Part shown: positions 48,399 to 57,561 of the stretch, piece by piece
Position numbering within the stretch: the stretch's first letter is position 1
Layout of the letters: each line of letters starts with the position of its first letter
Origin: Caldimonas brevitalea
Lineage (GTDB): Bacteria; Pseudomonadota; Gammaproteobacteria; Burkholderiales; Burkholderiaceae_C
Assembly (NCBI RefSeq): GCF_001017435.1
Contig: NZ_CP011371.1
Coordinates: 4,712,001 to 4,776,000 of the forward strand
Length of the DNA: 64,000 bases
Direction: 5' to 3'
Notes under the pieces: model-generated
Database searches by the model: none
What the model saw: the letters and a program-made list of their open reading frames with translations, nothing else
Told to the model about the DNA's origin: nothing
Made by a program: the position numbers and the translations under genes

Positions 48399-50825
48399 AT
48401 GAACCCACACCGGCACGATCCCCCCGGACGCCCAGTCCCCCCTTCGGCGGCTGCGCCCAGCGGCGCCGCTGTCTACACCTGCCCCATGCACCCCGAGGTC
48501 CGGCAGGACCGCCCGGGCAATTGCACCAAGTGCGGCATGCACTTGGTGCCTGAAGGCGCCGTTGGGTCTGCAACGGCGCATGCGCACCACGGCCATGGCG
48601 GTATGCCGCGCCACGAGGCCGCGCATGGGCATGACCACGGCCAGGGGCATCACCGTGGCGACGGTGCCGGTCCAGAAGCCCGACCGGCGCCGGCAAAGGC
48701 TCCCGCCGCGGCCCCGGCCACTCCCGGCGCCATCTACACCTGTCCGATGCATCCGGAGATCCGGCAGGACCGCCCCGGCAACTGCCCCAAGTGCGGCATG
48801 ACGCTGGAGCCGTTGATCCCGGAGGCCACGGCGGACGACAACAACCCAGAACTGCGGGACTTCTCCCGGCGCTTCTGGTGGACGCTGCCGCTGACGGTGG
48901 CGGTCACGGTCCTGGCGATGGCCGGACACCGGCTGGGTTGGATGGATCCCGTCAAGCAGAGCTGGCTGGAACTGGTGCTCTCGCTGCCGATCGTCCTGTG
49001 GGCCGGCTGGCCCTTCTTTGTGCGCTGCGCCCAGTCGTTCCGGCATCGCAGCCCGAACATGTGGACGCTGATCGGCATCGGCACGGGAGCCGCCTTCCTC
49101 TACAGCGTCGTCGCCACCGTCGCGCCGCAGCTGTTCCCGGCCAGCTTCATGGCCCACGGCCGCATCGGCGTGTACTTCGAGGCCGCCGCGGTCATCATCT
49201 CGCTGACCCTGCTCGGGCAGATGCTGGAGCTGCGGGCGCGCTCGCAGACCTCCGCGGCGATCAAGTCGCTGCTCGGCCTGGCGCCCAAGACGGCCCGGCG
49301 GATCGAGCCGGACGGCAGCGAGGCGGATGTGCCGCTCACTCACGTCCATGTCGGCGATCGCCTGCGCATCCGCCCAGGCGAGAAGGTGCCAGTCGACGGT
49401 GTCGTGCTCGAAGGCACGAGCGCCATCGACGAGGCCATGCTGACGGGCGAGCCGGTCCCGGTCACCAAGCGGCCCGGCGACAAGGTCATCGGTGCCACGA
49501 TCAACACCTCCGGCTCGCTGGTGATGCGTTCGGAGCGGGTCGGCTCGCAAACCATGCTGTCGCAGATCGTGCAGATGGTCGCGCAGGCCCAGCGCTCCAA
49601 GGCACCGATGCAGCGCATGGCCGACCAGGTCGCCGGCTGGTTTGTGCTGGTGGTCATCAGCATTGCCCTGGCGTCGTTTTTCACCTGGGGCTTGCTGGGC
49701 GGCGAACAGGGCTGGCAGTACGGGCTGATCAACGCCGTGTCGGTGCTGATCATCGCGTGTCCTTGCGCCCTGGGACTGGCCACGCCGATGTCCATCATGG
49801 TGGCCACCGGCAGGGCGGCCAGCCAGGGCATCCTGTTTCGCGACGCATCGGCGATCGAGCACTTCCGGCGGGTCAACACGATGATCGTCGACAAGACCGG
49901 AACGCTGACCGAAGGCAAGCCCGCCTTCGACCGCGCCGTGCCGGTGACGGGCGCCACCGAGGACGACGTGCTGCGCCTGGCGGCCAGCCTCGACCAGGGC
50001 AGCGAGCACCCCTTGGCACAGGCCATCGTGGAAGCGGCCCGCGGCCGGGGCCTGCGCCTGTCGGATGCGGTGGACTTCGAGTCGTCCACCGGCATCGGGG
50101 TGCGAGGTTTTGTCGACGGGCAGCGCCTGGCGCTCGGCAACACGGCGCTGATGGCGCAGGAAGGCGTTGATGTCGCCTCGCTGACGGGCGCGGCCGAGGA
50201 ACTGCGCCAGCAGGGCAGCAGCGTGATGTTCCTGGCCCGCGACGGGCGCGCCGTGGGCCTGCTGGCCGTCTCCGACCCGATCAAGCCGAGCACGCCCGAG
50301 GCAGTCGAGAGCCTGCACCAGGCCGGGATGCAGGTGGTGATGGCCACCGGCGACGGTCTCACCACCGCACGGTCCGTCGCCCGGCAGCTCGGCATCGACG
50401 AGGTGCACGGCGAGGTGAAGCCCGCCGACAAGCTCGCACTGGTCGACCGACTGCAGCGCGAGGGACGTGTGGTCGGGATGGCAGGCGACGGCATCAACGA
50501 CGCGCCGGCCCTGGCCAAGGCCGATGTGGGCGTGGCGATGGGCACGGGCACGGACGTGGCGATGAACAGCGCCCAGGTCACGCTGGTCAAGGGCGACCTG
50601 CGGGGCATCGCGCGGGCCCGGACGATCTCTCAAGGCACCGTGGCGAACATGCGGCAGAACTTGGTGTTCGCGTTCCTGTACAACGCCCTGGGGGTGCCGC
50701 TCGCTGCGGGCCTGCTCTATCCCCTGACCGGCTGGCTGTTGTCGCCGATGATCGCCGCGCTGGCGATGAGCCTCTCGTCGCTCAGCGTGGTGGCCAACTC
50801 ACTGCGCTTGCGGGCGGGGAAGTAG
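48399..50825 (+). CDS. copA: copper P1B-type ATPase with two HMBD domains
   Basis: The protein has 808 residues. In place of HMA domains it has two copies of the short heavy-metal-binding domain, [20 protein letters not shown] and [20 protein letters not shown] (about residues 26-52 and 112-138), joined by a His-rich linker ([22 protein letters not shown]). The pump core has the TGEP actuator loop, CPC in [13 protein letters not shown], the phosphorylated Asp in [11 protein letters not shown], an SEHPLAQA motif and [20 protein letters not shown]. It exports Cu(I), possibly Ag(I), from the cytosol. It closes the copZ operon. Confidence 0.93.
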   Translation: MNPHRHDPPGRPVPPSAAAPSGAAVYTCPMHPEVRQDRPGNCTKCGMHLVPEGAVGSATAHAHHGHGGMPRHEAAHGHDHGQGHHRGDGAGPEARPAPAKAPAAAPATPGAIYTCPMHPEIRQDRPGNCPKCGMTLEPLIPEATADDNNPELRDFSRRFWWTLPLTVAVTVLAMAGHRLGWMDPVKQSWLELVLSLPIVLWAGWPFFVRCAQSFRHRSPNMWTLIGIGTGAAFLYSVVATVAPQLFPASFMAHGRIGVYFEAAAVIISLTLLGQMLELRARSQTSAAIKSLLGLAPKTARRIEPDGSEADVPLTHVHVGDRLRIRPGEKVPVDGVVLEGTSAIDEAMLTGEPVPVTKRPGDKVIGATINTSGSLVMRSERVGSQTMLSQIVQMVAQAQRSKAPMQRMADQVAGWFVLVVISIALASFFTWGLLGGEQGWQYGLINAVSVLIIACPCALGLATPMSIMVATGRAASQGILFRDASAIEHFRRVNTMIVDKTGTLTEGKPAFDRAVPVTGATEDDVLRLAASLDQGSEHPLAQAIVEAARGRGLRLSDAVDFESSTGIGVRGFVDGQRLALGNTALMAQEGVDVASLTGAAEELRQQGSSVMFLARDGRAVGLLAVSDPIKPSTPEAVESLHQAGMQVVMATGDGLTTARSVARQLGIDEVHGEVKPADKLALVDRLQREGRVVGMAGDGINDAPALAKADVGVAMGTGTDVAMNSAQVTLVKGDLRGIARARTISQGTVANMRQNLVFAFLYNALGVPLAAGLLYPLTGWLLSPMIAALAMSLSSLSVVANSLRLRAGK

Positions 50826-50868
50826 TCGGGCCGGGGACGAGATCGAGGCTACACGCGCTCTTCCCCGC

Positions 50869-50896
50869 CCCACCGTCCCGGGCCCCGAGCGGTGGG
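50869..50896 (+). terminator. hairpin after the first copper ATPase
   Basis: CCCACCG (50869-50875) and CGGTGGG (50890-50896) form a seven-pair stem with a GC-rich loop in the region between convergent genes. Only TTC follows. Confidence 0.4.
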
Positions 50897-50930
50897 TTCA
50901 CGTGGACGGCGGCGGCGTGCCGCTTGTCAT

Positions 50931-51491
50931 TCAATACCCGCGTAGCCGGCCGTAGGCGGCGACCTGGGCGGGGGTGAGGACGTCCACCATCAGCAGGTGG
51001 TACCGGAGATGCGCCGCCCGCAGCTGGCCTTGCACCCGGGCCGCGGTGGCCACTGCGGTGGCCACTGCGCCCGCGCTGGCGTGCCGTTCGAGGAAAAGCC
51101 GGTCCAGCGCCGCTTCCGCCGCGATGAACTGCTCGCCCAGGGCTGCGGCCTCGGTTTTCATGCGGTCGGCCAATTGCTGGGTCCGCTGGACCTGTTGCGC
51201 GCTCAATGCGAGCGGCTCGGCCAGCTCAAGCACATGCGTCGGGCCGGGGTAGCCATGGAGTTCGGCCGGCAGTGCCATCGCCATGCCGCGGCCCGCGCGG
51301 AGATCGGCGATCTGCTCTGCCGAGAGGGCCTTGATCTCACGGTGGTGCAGGCCGGCGTAGTGGGAGCGCGTGTGGCCGGTTCCACCTGCATCCCGGCCAT
51401 CTGCTGCGCGAGGCGGGTGGTGGTCGTGCTGCTGGGCGGCTGCGGACGTGGCGAGCGCGAGAAGGAGGGTGAGCTGCAGGTGACGTTTCAT
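50931..51491 (-). CDS. Spy/CpxP-like periplasmic protein
   Basis: The protein has 186 residues with a signal peptide (LTLLLALATSAAAQ) and a His-rich N-terminus (QQHDHHPP). The core has the Spy pattern: long helices with ALSAEQIADLRAGRGMAMAL, LELAEPLALSAQQVQRTQQL and LTPAQVAAYGRLRGY. Such proteins act as periplasmic chaperones or metal sensors. It is divergent from the Crp-type regulator, with a 16-base palindrome between them, so that regulator may control it. AGGGAGGTGAGG-like purines lie upstream of its start. Confidence 0.82.
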   Translation of the reverse strand: MKRHLQLTLLLALATSAAAQQHDHHPPRAADGRDAGGTGHTRSHYAGLHHREIKALSAEQIADLRAGRGMAMALPAELHGYPGPTHVLELAEPLALSAQQVQRTQQLADRMKTEAAALGEQFIAAEAALDRLFLERHASAGAVATAVATAARVQGQLRAAHLRYHLLMVDVLTPAQVAAYGRLRGY

Positions 51492-51547
51492 GGCGCAGGG
51501 AGGTGAGGCAACCGCTTCACATCGTCCCAAGATCCGGCCCCTCTCGC

Positions 51548-51563
51548 TATGATTGCAATCATA
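51548..51563. promoter_or_regulatory. 16-bp perfect palindrome between divergent genes
   Basis: TATGATTGCAATCATA is fully self-complementary and lies eight bases before the ATG of the Crp/Fnr gene and 57 bases before the Spy-like gene. It resembles the half sites bound by Crp/Fnr proteins only loosely. Autoregulation by the adjacent gene product is the simplest reading. Confidence 0.6.
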
Positions 51564-51570
51564 CGAGCCG

Positions 51571-52200
51571 ATGCTCTCGGTTGTTGAGCCCCCTCCTCCG
51601 CAGGAACTCCCTTTGGTGTCCACCTTCCCCTTCGAACTCGGCGTCGATCCGACACGCCGAACCGTTCCCGCTGGAGGTGTGCTGTTTCGCCAAGGATCCG
51701 TGTCCGTGGGGGTGTTCCAGCTGGTCTCGGGACGTCTTCGCCTGATGCGCTCGACGCCCGGCGGTGCGGACGTCCCCATGCACACGGTCCGGCCCGGCGA
51801 ACTGTTCGCCGAAGCGTCCCTGTTCTCCTCGCACTACCACTGTGACGCCGTGGCGCTGGACAACTGCGAGGCCCGGCTGTACCCGAAGGCGGCAGTGCTG
51901 CGCCATTTCGCTGACCGCCCAGAGGCCTTGTGGGCCTTCACGCAAGAGCTGGCCCACCGGCTCCAGAACGTTCGTACCCGTTTGGAGATCAAGCAGATCC
52001 GCTCGGCGACCGAGCGTGTCCTGCAGTACCTGCGCCTGATGAGCGACTCGAAGGGCGTGTGGCAACGCCCGGGCCCGCTCAAGCACCTGGCCGAGGACAT
52101 CGGGCTGACGCACGAGGCGCTTTACCGGGCGCTGGCCAAACTCGAACGCGAGGGATGGATCCACCGAAGCGGTGCAGAGATCCGCCTGTGTCCGCCATAG
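51571..52200 (+). CDS. Crp/Fnr family transcription regulator
   Basis: The protein has 209 residues. The effector domain contains GVLFRQGSVSVGVFQLVSGR and VRPGELFAEASLF, as in cyclic-nucleotide-type beta barrels. The C-terminal winged helix reads LKHLAEDIGLTHEALYRALA followed by KLEREGWIHRSG. There is no N-terminal cysteine cluster, so it is not an oxygen-sensing Fnr. The ATG at 51571 lies only eight bases behind a palindrome and has a poor ribosome site; a later GTG at 51616 is an alternative start. It sits between the two copper ATPase units. Confidence 0.85.
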   Translation: MLSVVEPPPPQELPLVSTFPFELGVDPTRRTVPAGGVLFRQGSVSVGVFQLVSGRLRLMRSTPGGADVPMHTVRPGELFAEASLFSSHYHCDAVALDNCEARLYPKAAVLRHFADRPEALWAFTQELAHRLQNVRTRLEIKQIRSATERVLQYLRLMSDSKGVWQRPGPLKHLAEDIGLTHEALYRALAKLEREGWIHRSGAEIRLCPP

Positions 52201-52288
52201 CGGGCCACCCGTTTGGGGAGCAGCCGGCCCCGGGAGAGGGCAAGGCGGCTCTCCGGGGCGGGCCCAGGAATTTATTCTGCGAAGGCGC

Positions 52289-52319
52289 TTGACTCTCCCA
52301 TGATGGGAAGCTTGAGACT
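52289..52319 (+). promoter_or_regulatory. CueR-type promoter of the second copper ATPase
   Basis: TTGACT (52289-52294), 19-base spacer with the dyad CTCCCATGATGGGAAG, then GAGACT (52314-52319). The match to known CueR promoters is close. Confidence 0.88.
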
Positions 52320-52358
52320 TCCTGCAAGCCGGAGATGTCCCGGCAGCAAAGGAATGCC

Positions 52359-54779
52359 ATGAGCACACTTGCCACCCATGTTCCGCCGCCGTCCCGCCGC
52401 TGGTCTTTTCCGGTGGAAGGCATGACCTGCGCCTCCTGCGTCGCCCGCGTCGAAAAGTTCCTGGCCGCCGTCCCGGGGGTGAAGGACGCCACCGTCAACC
52501 TGGCCACCGAAGCCGCCACCGTGGAGGCCGACGCGGCCGTGGGACTGGACAGTTTGCGGTCCGCGGTCGAAAAGGCCGGCTACCAGCTCGCCGAGCAGAC
52601 GGTGGAGCTGCAGATCGAGGGCATGACCTGTGCCTCCTGTGTCGGGCGGGTCGAGAAGGCCCTGCGCCGTGTCCCGGGGGTGGTGGCGGCCGAGGTGAAC
52701 CTGGCGACCGAGCGGGCGCTGGTGCGCGTCGCCGCCCGCGAGGCGGACAGCAGCTCGCTCGTCGCCGCCGTCGAGAAGGCCGGATATGCCGCGGCACCGG
52801 TCGCAGCGATGGCCGGGCAGGCGCCCGCCACTGCGGTTCGGCGGGGTGCGGACTGGTGGCCCATTGCGCTGGCGGCGGCGCTGTCGTTGCCCCTCGTGCT
52901 GCCGATGTTCGGGGCGCTGTGGGGCTCGGACTGGATGCTGCCCGGGTGGGTCCAGTGGGCGCTGGCCACGCCGGTGCAGTTCTGGCTCGGCGCCCGGTTC
53001 TACCGGGCTGGCTGGAAGGCGCTGCGGGCGGGCGCAGGCAACATGGACCTGCTGGTGGCGCTGGGCACCAGTGCCGGGTATGGCTTGAGCGTGTACCAGT
53101 TGGGGGTGCACGGCGACCACGGCATGCCGCACCTGTATTTCGAAGCCTCCGCCGTCGTCATCACCTTGGTGCTGCTCGGCAAATGGCTGGAGGCTCGCGC
53201 CAAGCGGCAGACCACCGAAGCGATCCGGGCGCTGAACGCCTTGCGCCCGGAGCGAGCCCGGGTGCGTCGCCGAGGGGTGGACGTGGATGTGCCGGTGGGC
53301 GAGGTCCAGCCGGGCGACCTGGTGGTGGTCCGGCCCGGCGAGCGGGTGCCGGTGGACGGCGAGGTGGTGGAAGGCGCCAGCCAGATCGACGAGTCGCTCA
53401 TCACCGGCGAGAGCTTGCCGGTGGCCAAGCACCTTGGTGATCCGGTCACCGGGGGCTCGGTGAACGCCGAGGGCCTGCTCTTGGTGCGCACGACGGCGGT
53501 GGGCGCTGAGTCGACGCTGTCCCGGATCGTCCGCCTGGTGGAGTCGGCCCAAGCCAAGAAAGCGCCGATCCAGCGCCTGGTGGACCGTGTCAGTGCGGTG
53601 TTTGTCCCGGTGGTCATCGGCATCGCGGCGCTGACTTTGCTCGGCTGGGGCGGGGTCACCGGCGACTGGGAGGCCGCCATCCTGAACGCGGTCGCCGTGC
53701 TCGTGATCGCCTGCCCCTGTGCGCTGGGCTTGGCCACGCCGACCGCCATCATGGCCGGTACGGGCGTCGCGGCACGGCGCGGCATCCTGATCAAGGACGC
53801 CGAGGCGCTGGAGGTGGCGCACGGGGTCAAGGTGGTGGCCTTCGACAAGACCGGCACGCTGACCGAAGGCAAACCGGAATTGGTCGCCTTCGAGGCGGCC
53901 GATGGCGACCACCGGGCCCTGCTGGGAGCGAGCGCCGCGATCCAGGCCAACAGCGAACATCCCCTGGCCCGTGCGGTCATGGACGCGGCCAAGCGCCACC
54001 AGGTAGGTGTGCCGCCAGCGACTGAGGTTCGGGCGGTGGCCGGTCGCGGCATGGCCGCACTCGTGCGCGGGCGCTCGCTGCGCCTGGGCAGCAGCCGCTT
54101 CATGCAGGAACTGAAGGTCGACCTCTCGCCGCTGAGCGCGCGTGCCGAGCAGCTCCAGTCGCAGGGTCGCACAGTGTCCTGGCTGGCCGATGTCGGGGCC
54201 GCGCAGCCGCGCCTGATCGGCTTGCTGGCCTTCGGCGATGCGGTCAAGGCCAACGCTTTCGACGCGGTCCGCCGACTGCACCAGCTGAGCATCACCACCG
54301 TGCTCGTGACCGGCGACAACCATGGCAGCGCCCGAGTGGCCGGCGAGCAGCTGGGCATCGACCGCATCGAGGCAGAGGTGCTGCCGGAGGACAAGGCGAA
54401 CATCGTGGCCCGCCTGAAGCAGGGCGGACAGCGCGTCGCCATGGTCGGCGACGGCATCAACGACGCCCCGGCACTGGCCGCGGCCGACGTCGGCATCGCG
54501 ATGTCGACCGGGACGGACGTGGCGATGCACGCGGCCGGCGTCACCCTGATGCGCGGCAACCCGGCGCTGGTCGCCGATGCGATCGACATTTCGCGGCGCA
54601 GTTACGCCAAGATCCGCCAGAACCTGTTCTGGGCCTTTGTCTACAACGTGGTCGGCATCCCGCTGGCGGCCTTCGGCCTGCTCAGTCCCGTCATCGCCGG
54701 CGCGGCGATGGCTTTCAGCAGCGTGAGCGTGGTCACCAATGCGCTGATGTTGCGGCGCTGGAAAGGAAGCGAACAATGA
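52359..54779 (+). CDS. copA: copper P1B-type ATPase with two HMA domains
   Basis: The protein has 806 residues from the ATG at 52359 with AAAGGA upstream. Two HMA domains each hold GMTCASC (about residues 29 and 96). The core shows TGES, CPC in [33 protein letters not shown] and [20 protein letters not shown]. The membrane part has [10 protein letters not shown] and [14 protein letters not shown] in the last helices, typical of Cu(I) pumps. It is the classical CopA of the CueR regulon, with its own CueR promoter, and overlaps cueR by four bases. Confidence 0.95.
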   Translation: MSTLATHVPPPSRRWSFPVEGMTCASCVARVEKFLAAVPGVKDATVNLATEAATVEADAAVGLDSLRSAVEKAGYQLAEQTVELQIEGMTCASCVGRVEKALRRVPGVVAAEVNLATERALVRVAAREADSSSLVAAVEKAGYAAAPVAAMAGQAPATAVRRGADWWPIALAAALSLPLVLPMFGALWGSDWMLPGWVQWALATPVQFWLGARFYRAGWKALRAGAGNMDLLVALGTSAGYGLSVYQLGVHGDHGMPHLYFEASAVVITLVLLGKWLEARAKRQTTEAIRALNALRPERARVRRRGVDVDVPVGEVQPGDLVVVRPGERVPVDGEVVEGASQIDESLITGESLPVAKHLGDPVTGGSVNAEGLLLVRTTAVGAESTLSRIVRLVESAQAKKAPIQRLVDRVSAVFVPVVIGIAALTLLGWGGVTGDWEAAILNAVAVLVIACPCALGLATPTAIMAGTGVAARRGILIKDAEALEVAHGVKVVAFDKTGTLTEGKPELVAFEAADGDHRALLGASAAIQANSEHPLARAVMDAAKRHQVGVPPATEVRAVAGRGMAALVRGRSLRLGSSRFMQELKVDLSPLSARAEQLQSQGRTVSWLADVGAAQPRLIGLLAFGDAVKANAFDAVRRLHQLSITTVLVTGDNHGSARVAGEQLGIDRIEAEVLPEDKANIVARLKQGGQRVAMVGDGINDAPALAAADVGIAMSTGTDVAMHAAGVTLMRGNPALVADAIDISRRSYAKIRQNLFWAFVYNVVGIPLAAFGLLSPVIAGAAMAFSSVSVVTNALMLRRWKGSEQ

Positions 54780-55192
54780 ACGAGGCGACCTTGTCCTCGG
54801 GGCCGTTCAACATTGGCGAGGCGGCCAGCCGCTCGGGGGTGTCCGCCAAGATGGTGCGGCACTACGAATCGCTGGGTTTGTTGCCCAAGGTCGGGCGCAC
54901 CGACGCTGGCTACCGGCAGTACACCGACAAGGAGGTGCACACGCTGCGCTTCATCCGCCGCGCCCGGGATCTGGGCTTCAGCATGGCGGAGATCGCCGAG
55001 TTGCTCAAGCTGTGGCAAGACCGGCGACGCGCCAGCGCCAACGTCAAGCGCATCGCTTTGGCGCACGTCGCCGATCTCGACCGCCGCATGAAAGAAATGG
55101 ACGCGATGAAGCGCACGCTGGAGCGCCTGGCCGCCTGCTGCCACGGCGACCACCGCCCGGACTGCCCGATCCTCGACGAGCTGGCGGATTGA
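54776..55192 (+). CDS. cueR: copper-responsive MerR regulator CueR
   Basis: The protein has 138 residues. [20 protein letters not shown] is the DNA-binding winged helix. The metal loop near the C-terminus holds Cys122 and Cys130 in a C-x7-C spacing (CHGDHRPDC), as in Cu(I)-sensing CueR, with an additional Cys121. It should act at the three 19-bp-spaced promoters in this window. It is co-translated with the ATPase by an ATGA overlap, which gives an autoregulatory loop from the promoter at 52289. Confidence 0.94.
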   Translation: MNEATLSSGPFNIGEAASRSGVSAKMVRHYESLGLLPKVGRTDAGYRQYTDKEVHTLRFIRRARDLGFSMAEIAELLKLWQDRRRASANVKRIALAHVADLDRRMKEMDAMKRTLERLAACCHGDHRPDCPILDELAD

Positions 55193-55316
55193 ACCGCCGC
55201 GATGTCCACGTGTGTGAGGAAAACGCGGGGGCTGTAGGCCATCGGTTTAGGAGCGCTGATTGCTTGGCTCGAAGGCGCGGGGATAACCCGTGACCTTCGA
55301 CTTCTCAGGAGTGCGC

Positions 55317-55667
55317 ATGAACCCTCACCTGACCCGATCGCTCCGTTGGGCCCTCTGCCCGCTCGTCGTTGCCGCCGGCCTGATCAGTGGCGCCGCGGTG
55401 GCCCAGTCCGCCCAGCACGGCTCCGAGCAGATGCACCAGTCCATGATGTCCGGCATGCAGGCCATGCAAGACATGAAGCCAAGCGGCGACACCGACAAGG
55501 ACTTCGCGATGATGATGAAGATGCACCATCAGCAAGCCCTGGACATGGCCAAGGCGGAAGTGGAGCACGGCAAGTCGCCCGAGATGAAGGCCATGGCCCA
55601 GAAGATCATCAAGGACCAGACGAAGGAAATCCAGAAACTGGACAGCTGGCTGGAGAAACAAAAGTAA
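55317..55667 (+). CDS. DUF305 periplasmic protein
   Basis: The protein has 116 residues with a signal peptide (LVVAAGLISGAAVAQS). The mature part is methionine- and histidine-rich: EQMHQSMMSGMQAMQDMKPS, then DFAMMMKMHHQQALDMAKAE and MAQKIIKDQTKEIQKLDSWL. It is a single DUF305 unit, a ferritin-like helical fold. The many Met and paired His suggest periplasmic Cu(I) binding. CAGGAG lies upstream of the ATG. It follows cueR by about 120 bases. Confidence 0.88.
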   Translation: MNPHLTRSLRWALCPLVVAAGLISGAAVAQSAQHGSEQMHQSMMSGMQAMQDMKPSGDTDKDFAMMMKMHHQQALDMAKAEVEHGKSPEMKAMAQKIIKDQTKEIQKLDSWLEKQK

Positions 55668-55792
55668 ATGGGACGGCGGCGGCCGGCGCGCAACGGCCGG
55701 CGCAGTCGCATTGCAAGGACCAACTGGCACTTTTTTGCGCCACCGCAAAGCCCGCCGTGCGCCGCCGGCACTGTGCCCTGTAAACTGAGAAT

Positions 55793-56191
55793 ATGAAGCT
55801 GAACAAGGTGGCCCGACGCTGGGTGGCGAGTCTGCTCGCCGCGGTGTTGGTGTGCCTGCAGCTCGTCACCGCCGCCTATGCCTGCATGGGGTCCCAGTCA
55901 TCCGAGGTCATCGCGATGGCGGACATGCCCGACTGCGAGGGTATGTCGGCAGCGGATACGCCACAGCCGCAGTTGTGCAAGGCGCACTGCGACCGCGACA
56001 AGCAGACGGTGAACAGCGCGCCGGTTGTCGACGCGCTGGCCCCGCCCGTGCTCGACTGGCTGATCACTCGCCTGCTGCTGGTGTTGCCGACGCTGAACGG
56101 GGAGGCCCTGCCCGCCACCGTCGCTGCGCACACCGGTCCCCCCGACGGCGCCCCTCCCCCGTACCTCGCCTTTCTCGTTCTCCGCAATTGA
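55793..56191 (+). CDS. secreted copper-cluster protein before cusC
   Basis: The protein has 132 residues with a hydrophobic signal (SLLAAVLVCLQLVTAAYA). Four cysteines (AYACMGSQ, MPDCEGMS, QLCKAHCDRD) and Met residues lie in the first half; the second half has a membrane-like helix (VLDWLITRLLLVLPTLNG) and a Pro-rich end. It shares the place and style of CopL/DUF2946-like proteins that precede cusCBA in betaproteobacteria. It may bind copper in the periplasm; the family assignment is uncertain. Confidence 0.62.
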   Translation: MKLNKVARRWVASLLAAVLVCLQLVTAAYACMGSQSSEVIAMADMPDCEGMSAADTPQPQLCKAHCDRDKQTVNSAPVVDALAPPVLDWLITRLLLVLPTLNGEALPATVAAHTGPPDGAPPPYLAFLVLRN

Positions 56192-56273
56192 GCCGTGACG
56201 CCTCGTGCGCGGCTGCCTTGACGCAGCGGCGCTGACACGTGGTGTTCGTTTTGGGTCATTGTGGAGAACCGTC

Positions 56274-57557
56274 ATGGCATTCTGTCTGGGCGAGGGCTTA
56301 GGGGCCCGCCCGTCCGCCGCGAGCCGCGCTCGCGCCCCCCTACGCGCTGCCTTGGTTGCGGCAGCGCTTCTATCCGGGGCCGTACACGCCGCCCCCCTCT
56401 CGTTCGAACAGGCGCTCGCGCTGTCGGAAGAACGCGCCGCCAGCTTGCAGGCGCGGCGGGCGGCAGTCGAAGGGGCTCAGCAAGCGCGGGTGGCCGCAGG
56501 CCAGCTGCCCGACCCTCAACTCGCCGTCGGCGTCGAGAACTACCCGGTCTCAGGTCCGGAGCGCTTCAGTTGGACCCGCGAGTCCATGACCATGCGCCGC
56601 ATCGGCGTGATGCAGGAGGTGCCCAACGCTGCCAAGCGGGCTGCGCAGCGCGATTCCGCTGACGCCACGGCCGAGCGCGAGCGCGCCATGCTGGAGGCCG
56701 AACGGCTGGCGGTGCGCCGCGAGGCGGCGCTCGCCTGGCTCGGGTTGCACTTCGCCGAGCGCAAGCTCACCGTCTTCACCGTCCTCGAGCAAGAGAACCA
56801 GGTGCTCCAGGACACCCTGGCGGCACGCGTGGCGGCCGGCACGGCGATGCCCGCCGACGCGCTGATGGCACGCCAGGAAGCCCTGGAGCTGGCCGATCGC
56901 CGCGACGAGCTGCGAGCCGACGTCGAGCGGGCACAGGCCCAGCTGCGGCGCTGGACCGGGGAGTTGCCAGACCTGTCGGCGCGCGCCGAAGCTCCCGCGC
57001 TGCGGCTGGATCTCGCACGGCTGCTGAGCGGGCTCGATCGGCACGCCGAGCTGCTCGCCTATGCGCCGATGCAGGCCATGGCCCGCGCCGACTTCGACGA
57101 GGCGGTGGCCATGCGACGAGGCGACTGGGGTTGGGAGCTGGCCTACGCCAACCGGGACCGCGCCTTCGGCGACATGGTGTCGTTCCAGCTGACCTTCGAG
57201 CTGCCCGTCTCGCGCGCCACCCGCCAGGAGCCGCTGATCGCGTCCCGCCAGAAGGCGGTTGAGCGGCTGCAGGCCGAGCGCGAGGACGCGCTGCGCCGCA
57301 TCCGCGCAGAGGTGGACGCCCAGGTGGCCGAGCTGCAACGACTGGAGCGCACGCTGCAGCGGCAACAGAGCGCCGCGCTGCCGCTCGCACAGGAGCGCGC
57401 GAAGGTGACGCTGACCAGCTACCAGTCCGGGCGCGCCGACCTCGGCGCCGTGCTCGCGGCGCGCAAGAGCGCCGCCGAAGCGCAGCTGCGCGGCCTGGAT
57501 CTCCAAGCCCAGGTGATGGCCCAGCAGGCCCGCCTGGCCTACCTCATTGCGGAGTGA
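56274..57557 (+). CDS. cusC: CusC-like outer-membrane channel
   Basis: The protein has 427 residues from the ATG at 56274 with GTGGAG upstream. A signal peptide ends at SGAVHAAP and no lipobox cysteine is present, unlike E. coli CusC. The two TolC repeats start with LSFEQALALSEERAASLQAR and SYQSGRADLGAVLAARKSAA. It should form the outer-membrane duct for the Cus pump. It is separated from cusB by four bases, so the three genes form one operon. Confidence 0.9.
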   Translation: MAFCLGEGLGARPSAASRARAPLRAALVAAALLSGAVHAAPLSFEQALALSEERAASLQARRAAVEGAQQARVAAGQLPDPQLAVGVENYPVSGPERFSWTRESMTMRRIGVMQEVPNAAKRAAQRDSADATAERERAMLEAERLAVRREAALAWLGLHFAERKLTVFTVLEQENQVLQDTLAARVAAGTAMPADALMARQEALELADRRDELRADVERAQAQLRRWTGELPDLSARAEAPALRLDLARLLSGLDRHAELLAYAPMQAMARADFDEAVAMRRGDWGWELAYANRDRAFGDMVSFQLTFELPVSRATRQEPLIASRQKAVERLQAEREDALRRIRAEVDAQVAELQRLERTLQRQQSAALPLAQERAKVTLTSYQSGRADLGAVLAARKSAAEAQLRGLDLQAQVMAQQARLAYLIAE

Positions 57558-57561
57558 CGCC

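Noticed and set aside
48382..48402. Six-codon frame between the small membrane protein and the first ATPase
   Set aside because: It is too short to judge and has no feature beyond an ATG with nearby stop; its purines probably serve as the ATPase ribosome site.
48378..50633. Minus-strand open frame of 751 codons across the first copper ATPase
   Set aside because: The plus strand shows all P-type ATPase motifs; the antisense frame has the His/Arg composition usual for shadows of GC-rich genes.
52272..54776. Minus-strand open frame of 834 codons across the second copper ATPase
   Set aside because: Same reason: it is antisense to a gene with complete CopA motifs and lacks domains.
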